29,165 bases of DNA, taken from a virus. This document shows, one piece after another, positions 13,177 through 20,962 of the stretch; position 1 is the stretch's first letter; each line of letters opens with the position of its first letter. The stretch lies in IMG/VR virus record IMGVR_UViG_3300028908_000221, positions 1-29,165 of that record; one strand, given 5' to 3'. A program made the translations under genes and the position numbers. The notes below the pieces were generated by a model. It worked only from the letters and a program-made list of their open reading frames with translations, ran no database searches and had not been told where the DNA came from.

Positions 13177-14274
13177 ATGGATAAAATAACCAAATTCTTT
13201 AACGGTAAGATTAAAGAGATCAAAGGTGACAGAATTACCGTTTATGTTTCGACTGCTACGAAGGACAGAGACAATGAAGTAATTTTGCCGACTGCTTGGA
13301 AATTAGAGAATTACAAAAAGCATCCCATTTTGTTAGCATCACACGATTATCACGATTTGTCAAATCAGATTGGGAAAGCTGTGGATTTCGGAGTTGACGA
13401 GAAGGGTTTATGGGCGACGTTTGAATATTTTACGGAGAAAGGAAATTTCAAAGCAGATTGGGCTTTCTTCCTGACAAAGCAAGGACTTGCAAGTTTTTCT
13501 GTCGGCTTTATTCCTCTAAAATCACACAACGGTGAAAACGGAGTGCGAAGAGTTTACGACGAAGTCGAGCTACTTGAGATTTCTCAAGTGCTCGTTCCTG
13601 CAAATCCCGAAGCAGTACAAAACGACTATGAAAAGCAGTATTTGATGGCAATTAAATCATTCGCAGGAAATGAAAAGATGGAAGAAAAGGGAGTAATTCC
13701 GTATAAGAAGCACCCGCTTGCGGATCTAAATGCGGAGTGGGACGCCGCAAAGGAAGTGAAACAGGCGACAGTTGAACAGCTGAAGGAAATGTGCGCTTGG
13801 TACGACAGTTCGAAGCCCGATATTAAGTCGAGCTATAAACTTCCGCACCATTACGTAAGGAATTACGTAACCGTATGGCGTGCGGTGGCTGCTGCAATGG
13901 CTGCCTTGCTTGGCGCTCGTGGAGGTGTTCAAATACCGGATAAAGATCGTTTAGGTGTTTACAATCATTTAGCAAAACATTATGAAGAATTTGGGAAGAA
14001 ACCGCCTGAACTTCGAGAATATGAAAATGAAGAAGAGGTTTTAAAAGCTTGCGGATTAATTGAAACTACAGAGAAGTCAGGCAGAGTTTTAAGCGAAGCG
14101 AATAGGAAGAAAATACAAAATGCAATCAAGGCATTGCAAACTGCTGAATCGGCTCTGAAGGAATTACTTGCCATGTCGGAACCTCAAAAAGATAGCTCGT
14201 CATTAGGCGAGAAAGAAAAAGAAATCGGCATTGAAGAAGTTCTTAAAGAGCTGAAAGAGGCATTAACAATATAA
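13177..14274 (+). CDS. prohead maturation protease with extra C-terminal domains
   Basis: This 365-aa protein begins with an HK97-type (S78) prohead protease (about 1-165): His56 in LASHDYHD, Ser108 in GLASFSVGF, and E134 in LEISQVLVPANP. A second domain (about 175-280) reads IPYKKHPLADLNAEWDAA, then CAWYDSSKPDIKSSYKLPHH and YNHLAKHYEEFGKKPPEL, a module I have seen C-terminal to head proteases of other phages but cannot name. The end (about 300-365) is helical and acidic, like a scaffold or delta domain. The capsid gene encodes a delta-like N-terminus too, so scaffold function may be shared. GAGGTG lies before the ATG. The middle domain is somewhat richer in G+C than its flanks. Confidence 0.88.
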   Translation: MDKITKFFNGKIKEIKGDRITVYVSTATKDRDNEVILPTAWKLENYKKHPILLASHDYHDLSNQIGKAVDFGVDEKGLWATFEYFTEKGNFKADWAFFLTKQGLASFSVGFIPLKSHNGENGVRRVYDEVELLEISQVLVPANPEAVQNDYEKQYLMAIKSFAGNEKMEEKGVIPYKKHPLADLNAEWDAAKEVKQATVEQLKEMCAWYDSSKPDIKSSYKLPHHYVRNYVTVWRAVAAAMAALLGARGGVQIPDKDRLGVYNHLAKHYEEFGKKPPELREYENEEEVLKACGLIETTEKSGRVLSEANRKKIQNAIKALQTAESALKELLAMSEPQKDSSSLGEKEKEIGIEEVLKELKEALTI

Positions 14275-14297
14275 ATATATCACTTTGGAGGTGAAAT

Positions 14298-15356
14298 ATG
14301 GATGTAGAAGTTTTAAAAAAAGAGATAATTGATGTAACAGCAAAAAGAGTTGCTGAAGGACTTGAAAATAAGTTTGTCACAGTTGATGAGATGAAAAAGG
14401 CATTGGAGAGCTTACACCAAACTACGCCTGAAGAGAAAATGACAGAAACAGAAGAAAAGTTTTGGAAAGACATAGCAAGCGGAGTATATGCAAAAGCAAC
14501 AGGGGATATAACAGATACAAGCACGGCTGGAACTCTTGTTCCCTCTACTGTAGCATCTAAGATCCTTGATCAGTTGCAGGCTGCGAGTTATATTAGAAAA
14601 ATATGCACAGTATTCCCTGATGATAAAGGAACTTTGTTCGTAAAATCTCAAGGTGCTACTGCATATAGAACTGCAGAAAATACCGCTCCAAATAACGGGA
14701 CGCCGTCTACCCTTGCATATAATGCAGTAACTTACGAAGGGTACGACGTCGCAGCAGACACCCTGATTTCAAATAAACTTCTGAAACTTGCAAAACCAAA
14801 CCTTAGGCAGTTCGTTTACACACAGCTTGGACAGGCATTTGCAAACCTCGAACTTGTCGAATTTATCACGGGTTCAGGTACAAATTCTTTTACAGGGTTA
14901 AATAATGCAGGAATAACGGCAGTTATTGCTGCAAGCGGACACACTGCAATTACGGATATTGACTACGATGATTTACTTTCCCTTTTCTTAGCAGTTCCTC
15001 AACAGTATAGGGCAAAATCGAGCTGGATAATTACATCTACGCTTGAAGGGATTGTGATGAAGCTCAAAGATAGTAACGGAATCCCAATCTTCAACCCAAA
15101 TGCTGGGACAATTATGGGAAAACCATATTACATCAATGACAATATTGCTACATCAGGAACCACAGATCCTATTGCATACTTCGGGTACTGGAAAGACTAC
15201 TTCATCTTTGATAAGGGTGGGATTTCCGTACTCACTACGAACCAGGGCAAAGAGTTAATGAGCAAAAGACAGACTTATATGATTGCGTTTGCCTCTACAG
15301 ATGGAAAACCTGTTGACACAAAAGGAATGAGAGCACTCAAGTTAGCCTCTGCATAA
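14298..15356 (+). CDS. major capsid protein, HK97 fold
   Basis: This 352-aa protein has a helical N-terminal segment (about 1-65, a delta-like arm likely removed by the protease) and an HK97-type core: GTLVPSTVASKILDQLQAAS, a typical YEGYDVAADTLISNKLL spine segment, then FITGSGTNSFTGLNN, an A-domain with SSWIITSTLEGIVMKLKDSN and GKPYYINDNIA, and a closing YFGYWKDYFIFDKGG. It forms the hexamers and pentamers of the head. A strong SD (GGAGGTGA) lies before the ATG. A GC-rich hairpin follows the stop. Confidence 0.95.
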   Translation: MDVEVLKKEIIDVTAKRVAEGLENKFVTVDEMKKALESLHQTTPEEKMTETEEKFWKDIASGVYAKATGDITDTSTAGTLVPSTVASKILDQLQAASYIRKICTVFPDDKGTLFVKSQGATAYRTAENTAPNNGTPSTLAYNAVTYEGYDVAADTLISNKLLKLAKPNLRQFVYTQLGQAFANLELVEFITGSGTNSFTGLNNAGITAVIAASGHTAITDIDYDDLLSLFLAVPQQYRAKSSWIITSTLEGIVMKLKDSNGIPIFNPNAGTIMGKPYYINDNIATSGTTDPIAYFGYWKDYFIFDKGGISVLTTNQGKELMSKRQTYMIAFASTDGKPVDTKGMRALKLASA

Positions 15357-15378
15357 CCGGAAGCCGATTTGAAAATAA

Positions 15379-15418
15379 GGGCGGGGATCCAACCTCCTTG
15401 CCCCGCCCACTTGGAGGT
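15379..15418 (+). promoter_or_regulatory. GC-rich hairpin after the capsid gene, loop complementary to next SD
   Basis: GGGCGGGG (15379-15386) pairs perfectly with CCCCGCCC (15401-15408). The 14-nt loop contains ACCTCC (15392-15397), the exact complement of GGAGGT (15413-15418), the SD of the following gene. It lacks a T-run. It could block the next ribosome site, end or stabilise the capsid mRNA, and so lower connector synthesis relative to capsid. The layout matches the hairpin before terS. Confidence 0.7.
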
Positions 15419-15423
15419 GAAAA

Positions 15424-15633
15424 ATGAAAGTAAGAGCAAAAATAAATTTATACGAAAATTACCAAGTGATACAGAAAGGCGAGATTTTCGAAACCACGCC
15501 CGAACGCGTAAAAGCACTTGGCGATTCAGTTGAAATACTTGAGAAAGCAAAATCAGTTGAAAGGCCGAAAAAAGACAAAATGGTACATAAGGCAAAGCAA
15601 GAAAAAGGGACAGGCTATGTTAAAATACGATGA
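15424..15633 (+). CDS. small head-tail region protein (69 aa)
   Basis: The first 40 residues (MKVRAKINLYENYQVIQKGE then IFETTPERVKALGD) form a short SH3-like pattern common in tiny phage proteins placed between capsid and connector genes. The tail is very basic (KPKKDK-type, Lys-rich from about 43). Its exact role is unknown; a connector accessory or head decoration is possible. Its SD is the one that can pair with the upstream hairpin loop. It overlaps the next gene by 17 nt. Confidence 0.7.
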   Translation: MKVRAKINLYENYQVIQKGEIFETTPERVKALGDSVEILEKAKSVERPKKDKMVHKAKQEKGTGYVKIR

Positions 15634-15928
15634 TTTTAAAGTGTATTTTAAAAATGTTGATATAAGCGAAGATGAATTTGATAAATTTAACAATGTTGCA
15701 GAGAACTTGGCATGGCAATATTTAGGATATAAGCCATCCAAGGTTGACTCCACACTTCAATTTGCAATTGGTCTCATAATTCAAAAGATCTATGCCCGTG
15801 GGATGCGTGCAAAAGATTTACCATCGTCAGAGAGTGAAGGTGGCGTAAATCGGAGTTACAACAATGAAGATATTTTGTCCGAGGAAATCACAAATATCTT
15901 AGATTTGTTTCGGAGGCCCACCTTATAA
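15617..15928 (+). CDS. head-tail connector (gp6-like)
   Basis: This 103-aa, mostly helical protein has the size, helix layout and position of gp6-type adaptors that form a ring under the portal (FDKFNNVAENLAWQYLGY, FAIGLIIQKIYARGMRA, and a conserved-looking C-terminal LDLFRRP). The start at 15617 has AAGGGA 7 nt upstream; a longer reading from 15518 lies wholly within the preceding gene and has no SD. The stop and the next start overlap (TAATG). Confidence 0.72.
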   Translation: MLKYDDFKVYFKNVDISEDEFDKFNNVAENLAWQYLGYKPSKVDSTLQFAIGLIIQKIYARGMRAKDLPSSESEGGVNRSYNNEDILSEEITNILDLFRRPTL

Positions 15929-16197
15929 TGTTTGAAAAAACACGCACGAAAACTGCGATGGTATTACGAAAAGGAGACTCTTTAGGGTATGTTAAAGTAG
16001 AACCGTTTTCTCCAGATGTTAATTCAAAAGTGTATGCTTATATGAACGGTATAGATGTTTCATTGCAAGCATATGTTTCGAAAGAGATTCCGATTCAAGT
16101 ATTTGATGTTTTACAATACGAATCGAAATCTTACAAAATTGTGCAAATCACTGAATATTCTTCGTTTTATTTTGTTTTAGGAGAAAAGATAATATGA
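15928..16197 (+). CDS. head completion / stopper-like protein (89 aa)
   Basis: This small beta-rich protein (VLRKGDSLGYVKVEPFSP, FDVLQYESKSYKIVQITEYS) lies between the connector and the gp10-like gene. Short beta-barrel stoppers that close the connector after packaging sit at this place in many siphophages, and the pattern 'bare loop, then YKI' fits. The assignment is mainly from position and size. It starts in a TAATG overlap and ends in an ATGA overlap. Confidence 0.65.
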   Translation: MFEKTRTKTAMVLRKGDSLGYVKVEPFSPDVNSKVYAYMNGIDVSLQAYVSKEIPIQVFDVLQYESKSYKIVQITEYSSFYFVLGEKII

Positions 16198-16649
16198 AGG
16201 GAATTCGTTCAAATGCAACCGAAGTAATACAAGATTTAGAAAGAATAAAAGGCAAAAAACAGCAGGAAATCGCAAGTGCTTTTTTCAAATGCTTGTATTT
16301 GTTGCAAAACTCCGCACGCCGCAAAACCCCTGTGAATACTGGATGGCTTCGTAGTTCATGGCATCATGTTTTACAGAGAAAACGGGTAGGAAAGGAATGG
16401 CAATACGTAGGAACCGTAGGCACAAATGTTAAGTATGCGCCTTACGTGGAGTTTGGAACGGGGATTTATGCGACAAATGGTAAAGGACGGAAAACGCCAT
16501 GGGTATATCACTTGAATGCTGATGTAGGTAAGTATAAACAGGGGTTCTACCGAACAAGCGGACAAAAGCCAAAACTGATGCTTATAACAGCATGGAAGGA
16601 CAATATCGAACAAATTAAACGAATACTTGGGGAGGTCATAAAACTATGA
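16194..16649 (+). CDS. HK97 gp10-like tail component
   Basis: This 151-aa protein is of the HK97 gp10 family, a neck or tail-completion protein. The diagnostic segment is ARRKTPVNTGWLRSSW, followed by VGTNVKYAPYVEFGTG and a C-terminal region LMLITAWKDNIEQIKR. AGGAG lies upstream. It overlaps genes on both sides by 4 nt, so the neck genes form a translationally coupled string. Confidence 0.87.
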   Translation: MKGIRSNATEVIQDLERIKGKKQQEIASAFFKCLYLLQNSARRKTPVNTGWLRSSWHHVLQRKRVGKEWQYVGTVGTNVKYAPYVEFGTGIYATNGKGRKTPWVYHLNADVGKYKQGFYRTSGQKPKLMLITAWKDNIEQIKRILGEVIKL

Positions 16650-17002
16650 CGACAGATTTCGTAATTTCAATACTTCAAGAAGGTTTTGACACCCCCGTGA
16701 ATCGATATGGTTCCGAATATGATTTTAAAACTCCTGCTATCTTTGTTCAAATACTTTCCGAGAAATCATATTCATTTTCAAAGCAAACAATTGTGACAGT
16801 GTGGATCACGTTTCAAGATGCAACTTCTTTACAAAGTATTGAGCAGCATATAGATAAAGTTTTCCATAAAGGCTACTTAGGACCTCAAGAGTCTGTATAT
16901 GTATATCAAGTATTGAAAGCAGATGAGGACTTCGAAGATCTTGGTAATGGATTCTTCATGAAAAAATTATCATATACACTTGTATATGAGGAGGTGCAAT
17001 AA
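16646..17002 (+). CDS. probable tail terminator (118 aa)
   Basis: This is a mixed alpha/beta protein with a helical start (DFVISILQEGF) and strands ending in FFMKKLSYTLVYEE. Its length and position between the gp10-like gene and the tube genes fit the tail terminator (lambda gpU / HK97 gp17-like) that caps the tube and joins it to the head. I see no diagnostic motif, so this is a positional call. GGGAGG lies before the ATG. Confidence 0.65.
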   Translation: MTTDFVISILQEGFDTPVNRYGSEYDFKTPAIFVQILSEKSYSFSKQTIVTVWITFQDATSLQSIEQHIDKVFHKGYLGPQESVYVYQVLKADEDFEDLGNGFFMKKLSYTLVYEEVQ

Positions 17003-17338
17003 ATGGCAGAGTTGACAGTCCAAAATGTAACATTAGCAGGTGTTTCGCCAACCTATGTTGCATGTGATAGTAATGGAGATGTATTTAAGAATCCTGCGGG
17101 GCGTACATTTTTAAGTTTCAAAAACACGGATACTGCTGATAAAACAGTGACGATTTTGAGTTTGAAAGAATGTAATCAAGGTTACATACATAATGTTGTT
17201 ATAACGGTTCCCGCAGGCGGTGAAGTATTGGTTGGAGCCTTTTCTCCAACCCGGTTCAATGATACTACGCAAAAAGTAAGTATCACGTATAGTGATGTAA
17301 CGGGATTGACTGTTGCAGCATTGAAACTTACATTTTAG
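17003..17338 (+). CDS. beta-sandwich structural protein (111 aa)
   Basis: This small all-beta protein (PAGRTFLSFKNTDTADKTVT, VITVPAGGEVLVGAFSPTRF, ITYSDVTGLTVAALKL) resembles a family of structural proteins found between neck and tube genes in several phages, with a conserved GRTFL-x-F-x-N and GPF/GAF-x-P-x-RFND pattern. It may be a head decoration or a second tail protein. It starts immediately after the previous stop, with GAGGAGGTG upstream. Confidence 0.7.
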   Translation: MAELTVQNVTLAGVSPTYVACDSNGDVFKNPAGRTFLSFKNTDTADKTVTILSLKECNQGYIHNVVITVPAGGEVLVGAFSPTRFNDTTQKVSITYSDVTGLTVAALKLTF

Positions 17339-17350
17339 GGAGGTGAAATA

Positions 17351-17737
17351 ATGGCATTGACTCCAAAAGTTTTTGGAATTGCAGCAAATAGTGTAACAAT
17401 CACAGGAGGGCCAAGCGGATTTGTAATTGAAACATTCGATATTGACGCGAGTTCTGCGGAGAAAGAACTAACTGGGAACAACGCAGGTCAAACAGTTATT
17501 GATGTGAGAGCCACCAGCGTGAAAGAAACTGTGAGTTTCTCTGCAGAGTTTGAAACGTATATTGAACCTGTGGAAGTCATTGGAAAAGAATGCACTTTTT
17601 CTGCAACGAGTGATGACACTAGTGCCGTGAGCCCTTCTGTAACAGGAAAAATTACAAGTTGTAAATTGTCAGGAAAGAAGAGTGATTGGTGGGTTTACGA
17701 CATAACAGTTACGAAGATTGCAGGAGCATCGCAATGA
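17351..17737 (+). CDS. major tail (tube) protein
   Basis: This 128-aa, strand-rich, Ser/Thr-rich protein (FDIDASSAEKELTGNN, SFSAEFETYIEPVEVIGK, ITSCKLSGKKSDWWVYDITV) lies directly before the two chaperone frames and the tape measure, the fixed place of the tube protein. It is at the short end for tube proteins, and the call comes mainly from position and beta content. A strong SD (GGGAGGTGA) fits high expression. Confidence 0.72.
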   Translation: MALTPKVFGIAANSVTITGGPSGFVIETFDIDASSAEKELTGNNAGQTVIDVRATSVKETVSFSAEFETYIEPVEVIGKECTFSATSDDTSAVSPSVTGKITSCKLSGKKSDWWVYDITVTKIAGASQ

Positions 17738-18003
17738 AGAAGTTAACAATTGAACTTGTAGATCGAATTTTTAGAGCAACTGGCGTGAATATTTTACTTT
17801 TGACGCCAGATGAGTGGCGTCATACAAATCCGTTAGCGCAGAGAATGTTGGTTCAAGAATATCTTCAAGCCGTTCATAAGATGGATGGTTCTGATGGAAT
17901 TCACGTTCCAGACAATTTTGTAGATTTACTTTCGGAGGCAATAAACTATTTTTTTACGCCGTTGACTCCCCAAGGAAGTGGAGCAAAGACGAAGTCGAGT
18001 TAA
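17734..18003 (+). CDS. tail assembly chaperone G
   Basis: This 89-aa helical protein (LTIELVDRIFRATGVNILLL, MLVQEYLQAVHKMDG, VDLLSEAINYFFTPL) is the short tail chaperone that binds the tape measure. The start at 17734 has AGGAG (17722-17726) 7 nt upstream and overlaps the tube stop as ATGA. A T7 run at 17949-17955, within codons for YFF, allows a -1 shift that yields the longer GT form. Confidence 0.82.
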   Translation: MKKLTIELVDRIFRATGVNILLLTPDEWRHTNPLAQRMLVQEYLQAVHKMDGSDGIHVPDNFVDLLSEAINYFFTPLTPQGSGAKTKSS

Positions 18004-18122
18004 TGGAATGGAAGGCGAAAATATACATTGTGCTAGGTAAATTGGGATGGAGCAAAAAGGAGATTGATACTACGGATTTACGTCTTATTTATGCAATTTT
18101 GCGGGAGATGAAAAATGCCTAA
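17734..18122 (+). CDS. tail assembly chaperone GT (by -1 frameshift)
   Basis: Reading G to the slippery T TTT TTT (17949-17955) and slipping back one base continues at TAC (17955) in a frame open to the stop at 18120-18122. The product is 129 aa: 74 from G, then 55 more beginning YAVDSPRKWSKDEVELME and ending LRLIYAILREMKNA. This is the classic siphophage G-T arrangement. The T part also has its own ATG at 18003, overlapping the G stop (TAATG), so separate synthesis of a 39-aa piece is an alternative. The GT end overlaps the tape measure start by 8 nt. Confidence 0.8.
17949..17955 (+). promoter_or_regulatory. -1 ribosomal frameshift site (U7)
   Basis: The codons TAT TTT TTT give the heptamer T TTT TTT in the right phase for tandem -1 slippage. 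The new frame stays open for 55 codons, as expected for G/GT. No strong pseudoknot is obvious just downstream. Confidence 0.8.
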
Positions 18123-19593
18123 AGAAGAAACTTTAAAAGTTAAAATTGTTGCGAGTATTGCAGGGTTCACTAAAGGAATTGAGAAGTGCACTAATGAAAT
18201 TAAAGGTTTTAAAAAGACCCTTGCAACTGCTGCAAAAGGGATTGCTGCTTTTTCTGGAGTTGCTGTTGGCGCTGTAGGTGCTACTTTTGCTTTAGCAAAC
18301 TCCGTGGCTACTGCTGGGGACAATTTTCAAAAAATGGCTTTAAGAACAGGTTTGTCGGTTTCTGATTTATCTAGGCTAGATTTCGCTGCAAAACGTTCTG
18401 GAACAAACATTCAAGTTTTAGAAAGTAGTATCCGCTATTTGACGAAAGCAATGGCGGATACAAAGAATGGTTTAGGTGAAGCCAAAAAAGGTTTCAATGA
18501 ACTTGGAATCTCCGTAATTGACAGTCAAGGACATCTCCGGAACTCATTCGATGTGTTAAAAGAAGTATCTAATAAACTTTCGAAAATGAAGAATGAGACG
18601 GAGAAGATCTCCGTGGCACAGTATATTTTCGGAGCCCGTTTTGGAACTCAGTTACTCCCGCTTCTTACAAGCGGAACGCAAGGGCTAACGGCGTTGCTCC
18701 AGAAATCTGATGAACTAGGCTACACTTGGAGCACCCGTGATGCGAATGCCGCTGCTCTGTTTCGAGATAGGTTAACAGATTTAGAGAGTGCATTTGATGG
18801 ATTCAAAAAGAGTTTAATGGTTAATACGTTTCCGTTTTGGGAAGGCGCACTACTTGGTGCGCAAAGTTTTATTCAATCCCTTATGGCTGTCGAGGATACT
18901 ATGGGAGACGTTAGTGAAGACAGTTATGCTATGGGAAACAGCGTTTTAGATGTATTTCATTCATTATCTGATGCAGTTGTTAAATTTCAAAATGGATTTG
19001 TTCAAGTTGTCAATACTCTTGGAATAGGCCTTTTGAAGATTCTTGGGCCTGTGGGTGAAGTTGCTGCGGGTATAAGTGGAATCTTCACGGGCAAAGGGTT
19101 TAAAACAGAATTTAATAACACTAAATCTTTCTTGTCGCTGCAAGAGGATATTTTGAAAAGGACGATGCATATATCAAGTGATATAACGTCTAAACGCTTG
19201 GACGAAACAACTAAAATCTTTAATAAGTCAAAAAAAGAGTTCGAAGATTCTCAAAAAGCACTTGACTCCTACAAAAAAGCCCTTGCAAATGTAGGGGTTG
19301 CTGCAGTTAATACAGGAAGTAAGATAAGTAATGCAGCAAATAAAGCAGCAAGTGCTTCTTCAAAATGGCGGACATTTAATATTGAAGGAATTTCTTCGAA
19401 TCGTCTTCTGTCTTACGTTGGAAGTTTGACGTCCAAAACTGTTTTGAAACACGTTGTAGAAATTCAATTAAAGTGGGACGGTCGTAAAATAAAAATGGAT
19501 ACAAGTAATCCTCAACTTGCACAAGAAATAGGCCGTGCAGTTTTAAGGCAAATTCAAAATGGACGTGCAGTTGCTTTTGGAGCAGGAGGATAA
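18115..19593 (+). CDS. tail tape measure protein
   Basis: This 492-aa protein has the TP901-type tape measure start: helical N-terminus (FTKGIEKCTNEIKGFKKTL), a Gly/Ala hydrophobic stretch (about 40-63) and GDNFQKMALRTGLSVSDLSR with FAAKRSGTNIQVLESS, then VAQYIFGARFGTQLLPLL. A second hydrophobic region lies at about 295-325 (LGIGLLKILGPVGEVAAGIS) and a coiled coil at about 360-395. At the usual 1.5 Å per residue the tail would be roughly 70-75 nm, which is short. GGGAG lies 7 nt before the ATG. The C-terminus ends in a Gly-rich tail. Confidence 0.92.
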   Translation: MPKEETLKVKIVASIAGFTKGIEKCTNEIKGFKKTLATAAKGIAAFSGVAVGAVGATFALANSVATAGDNFQKMALRTGLSVSDLSRLDFAAKRSGTNIQVLESSIRYLTKAMADTKNGLGEAKKGFNELGISVIDSQGHLRNSFDVLKEVSNKLSKMKNETEKISVAQYIFGARFGTQLLPLLTSGTQGLTALLQKSDELGYTWSTRDANAAALFRDRLTDLESAFDGFKKSLMVNTFPFWEGALLGAQSFIQSLMAVEDTMGDVSEDSYAMGNSVLDVFHSLSDAVVKFQNGFVQVVNTLGIGLLKILGPVGEVAAGISGIFTGKGFKTEFNNTKSFLSLQEDILKRTMHISSDITSKRLDETTKIFNKSKKEFEDSQKALDSYKKALANVGVAAVNTGSKISNAANKAASASSKWRTFNIEGISSNRLLSYVGSLTSKTVLKHVVEIQLKWDGRKIKMDTSNPQLAQEIGRAVLRQIQNGRAVAFGAGG

Positions 19594-19595
19594 AA

Positions 19596-19934
19596 ATGCC
19601 CGGCAGTGTTCTGATAAACGATGGAACTTCAACAGGAATCAAGTTCATTGACGACACGGGGGATTACGTTGCCCCTACTGTGAACGTGGTTACTGGGATA
19701 AATTCTGTGATTGCAATGCAAAACAAAATCATGTTCAAACGTGAAATCACAGTTGAGTGCAGGAGTTTGCAAGTCCGCGATAGTTTAATGCAGGCTCTTC
19801 TTGATCCAGATGGCGTTGTTGTTAATGGAGAGCAATACGTTGTTGTCTCTGTGACGCCGATTGAGACATTTGGTATTGGAGATACTAATCCTGTGCAAGT
19901 TTGGACATACAGAATAGAGTTGGTGATGGCTTAA
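19596..19934 (+). CDS. distal tail protein of unknown type (112 aa)
   Basis: This small beta-rich protein (GTSTGIKFIDDTGDYVAP, KIMFKREITVECRSLQVRDS, VWTYRIELVMA) follows the tape measure by 2 nt with GGAGG upstream. That place is normally occupied by a distal tail (Dit-like) protein, but this one is much shorter than Dit and no motif is diagnostic. It overlaps the next start in TAATG. Tail-tip role is inferred from position. Confidence 0.65.
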   Translation: MPGSVLINDGTSTGIKFIDDTGDYVAPTVNVVTGINSVIAMQNKIMFKREITVECRSLQVRDSLMQALLDPDGVVVNGEQYVVVSVTPIETFGIGDTNPVQVWTYRIELVMA

Positions 19935-20962
19935 TGATCGTGAAAATTCCTACAATAAGTATTGAAACTGAGAGATTGGGGCTTCTTTCTGGTATAACCA
20001 TTACAAGTCTTGCGTTCTCTGGATCCATATTCACGAAAGGGGATGCAAGTATTGTATTTTATGAAGTTCCGCGGAACGGTGCATTTTATAATGTATGGGA
20101 CATGGGTGGTAAGTGGGTAATTTATTTTGATGGGAACCCGGTTTGGACTGGTTATGCAATGGATGTGCGAAGTGAACGATTAGGGAAATTAATGAAAAGA
20201 TCCGTTTCCTTAGTTGACCAAACAGAGGCCTGGAATGTTCTTGTGAAAGATAAAATGTATCCGGCATCGCCAAATCCTTCTTATACGGTTGGAGATCTAA
20301 TATCTGATTTGGCGAATGATGGGGCTCTTGCTTCCGGAGTTCCTCTTGAAAATCTCCCTGATAATTCTACTTTACTTTCTGATATTTTGGACGGAGGTGT
20401 TTATACTATTCGAAGTTCTACATATCTTGCAGAACTTCAAAAAGTATTGACGTGGGTAGGATATAAATTGTATGCAGATCCTTATAATGGGAGTATAAAT
20501 ATTATTGATCCTAACAACACTCCTGCTACAGGTAGTCTTCCAATATCTTTTAATAGTGAAAACCTTCTTTCGGCTGGGTTTGATATGCAATATTCGAATA
20601 TTGCAACAACAGTAGTCGTAGGAGACAAGGTTTCTGGAAAGGCAGTTGCGTATGGATATCTTGCAGATACTTCGGATACTACTAATTTTGATATCAGGAA
20701 ACTCGAAAAAGTTGCCTTTGCGACTACTTTTGGAGTGAAAGAAGATAAGTTGAAAGATATTGCAAAAAACATATTTGACTTATCCCGGAGGGGGAGTCAA
20801 ACATTGAGTTTGAGTGTTGCAGGATATTACACAACCTCATTGCTTTGGAATAGTTTATCCTGGATCGATGCAAACGGAAATGCTGGGAATTACAAGATCT
20901 CCCGGTATGCGGTCAATGTAACTCCGCAAGAAATTACAACATCACTGGAGGCTATATTATGA
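19934..20962 (+). CDS. tail hub / baseplate-type protein (342 aa)
   Basis: This beta-rich protein shows the build of siphophage tail hubs related to gp27/late-control D: a strand-rich start (ITITSLAFSGSIFTKGDASI, WVIYFDGNPVWTGYAMDV), a middle with YTVGDLISDLANDGA and TYLAELQKVLTWVGYKLYAD, and a closing region (LWNSLSWIDANGNAGNYKIS). Hub proteins form the ring under the tape measure and carry fibres. The assignment comes from this pattern and gene order. The start at 19934 overlaps the previous stop; an upstream in-frame start at 19901 lies inside the preceding gene. SD is weak, so coupling is likely. Confidence 0.72.
   Translation: MIVKIPTISIETERLGLLSGITITSLAFSGSIFTKGDASIVFYEVPRNGAFYNVWDMGGKWVIYFDGNPVWTGYAMDVRSERLGKLMKRSVSLVDQTEAWNVLVKDKMYPASPNPSYTVGDLISDLANDGALASGVPLENLPDNSTLLSDILDGGVYTIRSSTYLAELQKVLTWVGYKLYADPYNGSINIIDPNNTPATGSLPISFNSENLLSAGFDMQYSNIATTVVVGDKVSGKAVAYGYLADTSDTTNFDIRKLEKVAFATTFGVKEDKLKDIAKNIFDLSRRGSQTLSLSVAGYYTTSLLWNSLSWIDANGNAGNYKISRYAVNVTPQEITTSLEAIL
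20586..20605. repeat. 20-bp perfect palindrome in the tail hub gene
   Basis: TGCAATATTC and its exact reverse complement GAATATTGCA lie back to back. It is inside coding sequence (around MQYSNIAT). AT-rich sequence makes such a palindrome a little easier to get by chance than in random DNA, so its meaning is uncertain. Confidence 0.7.
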
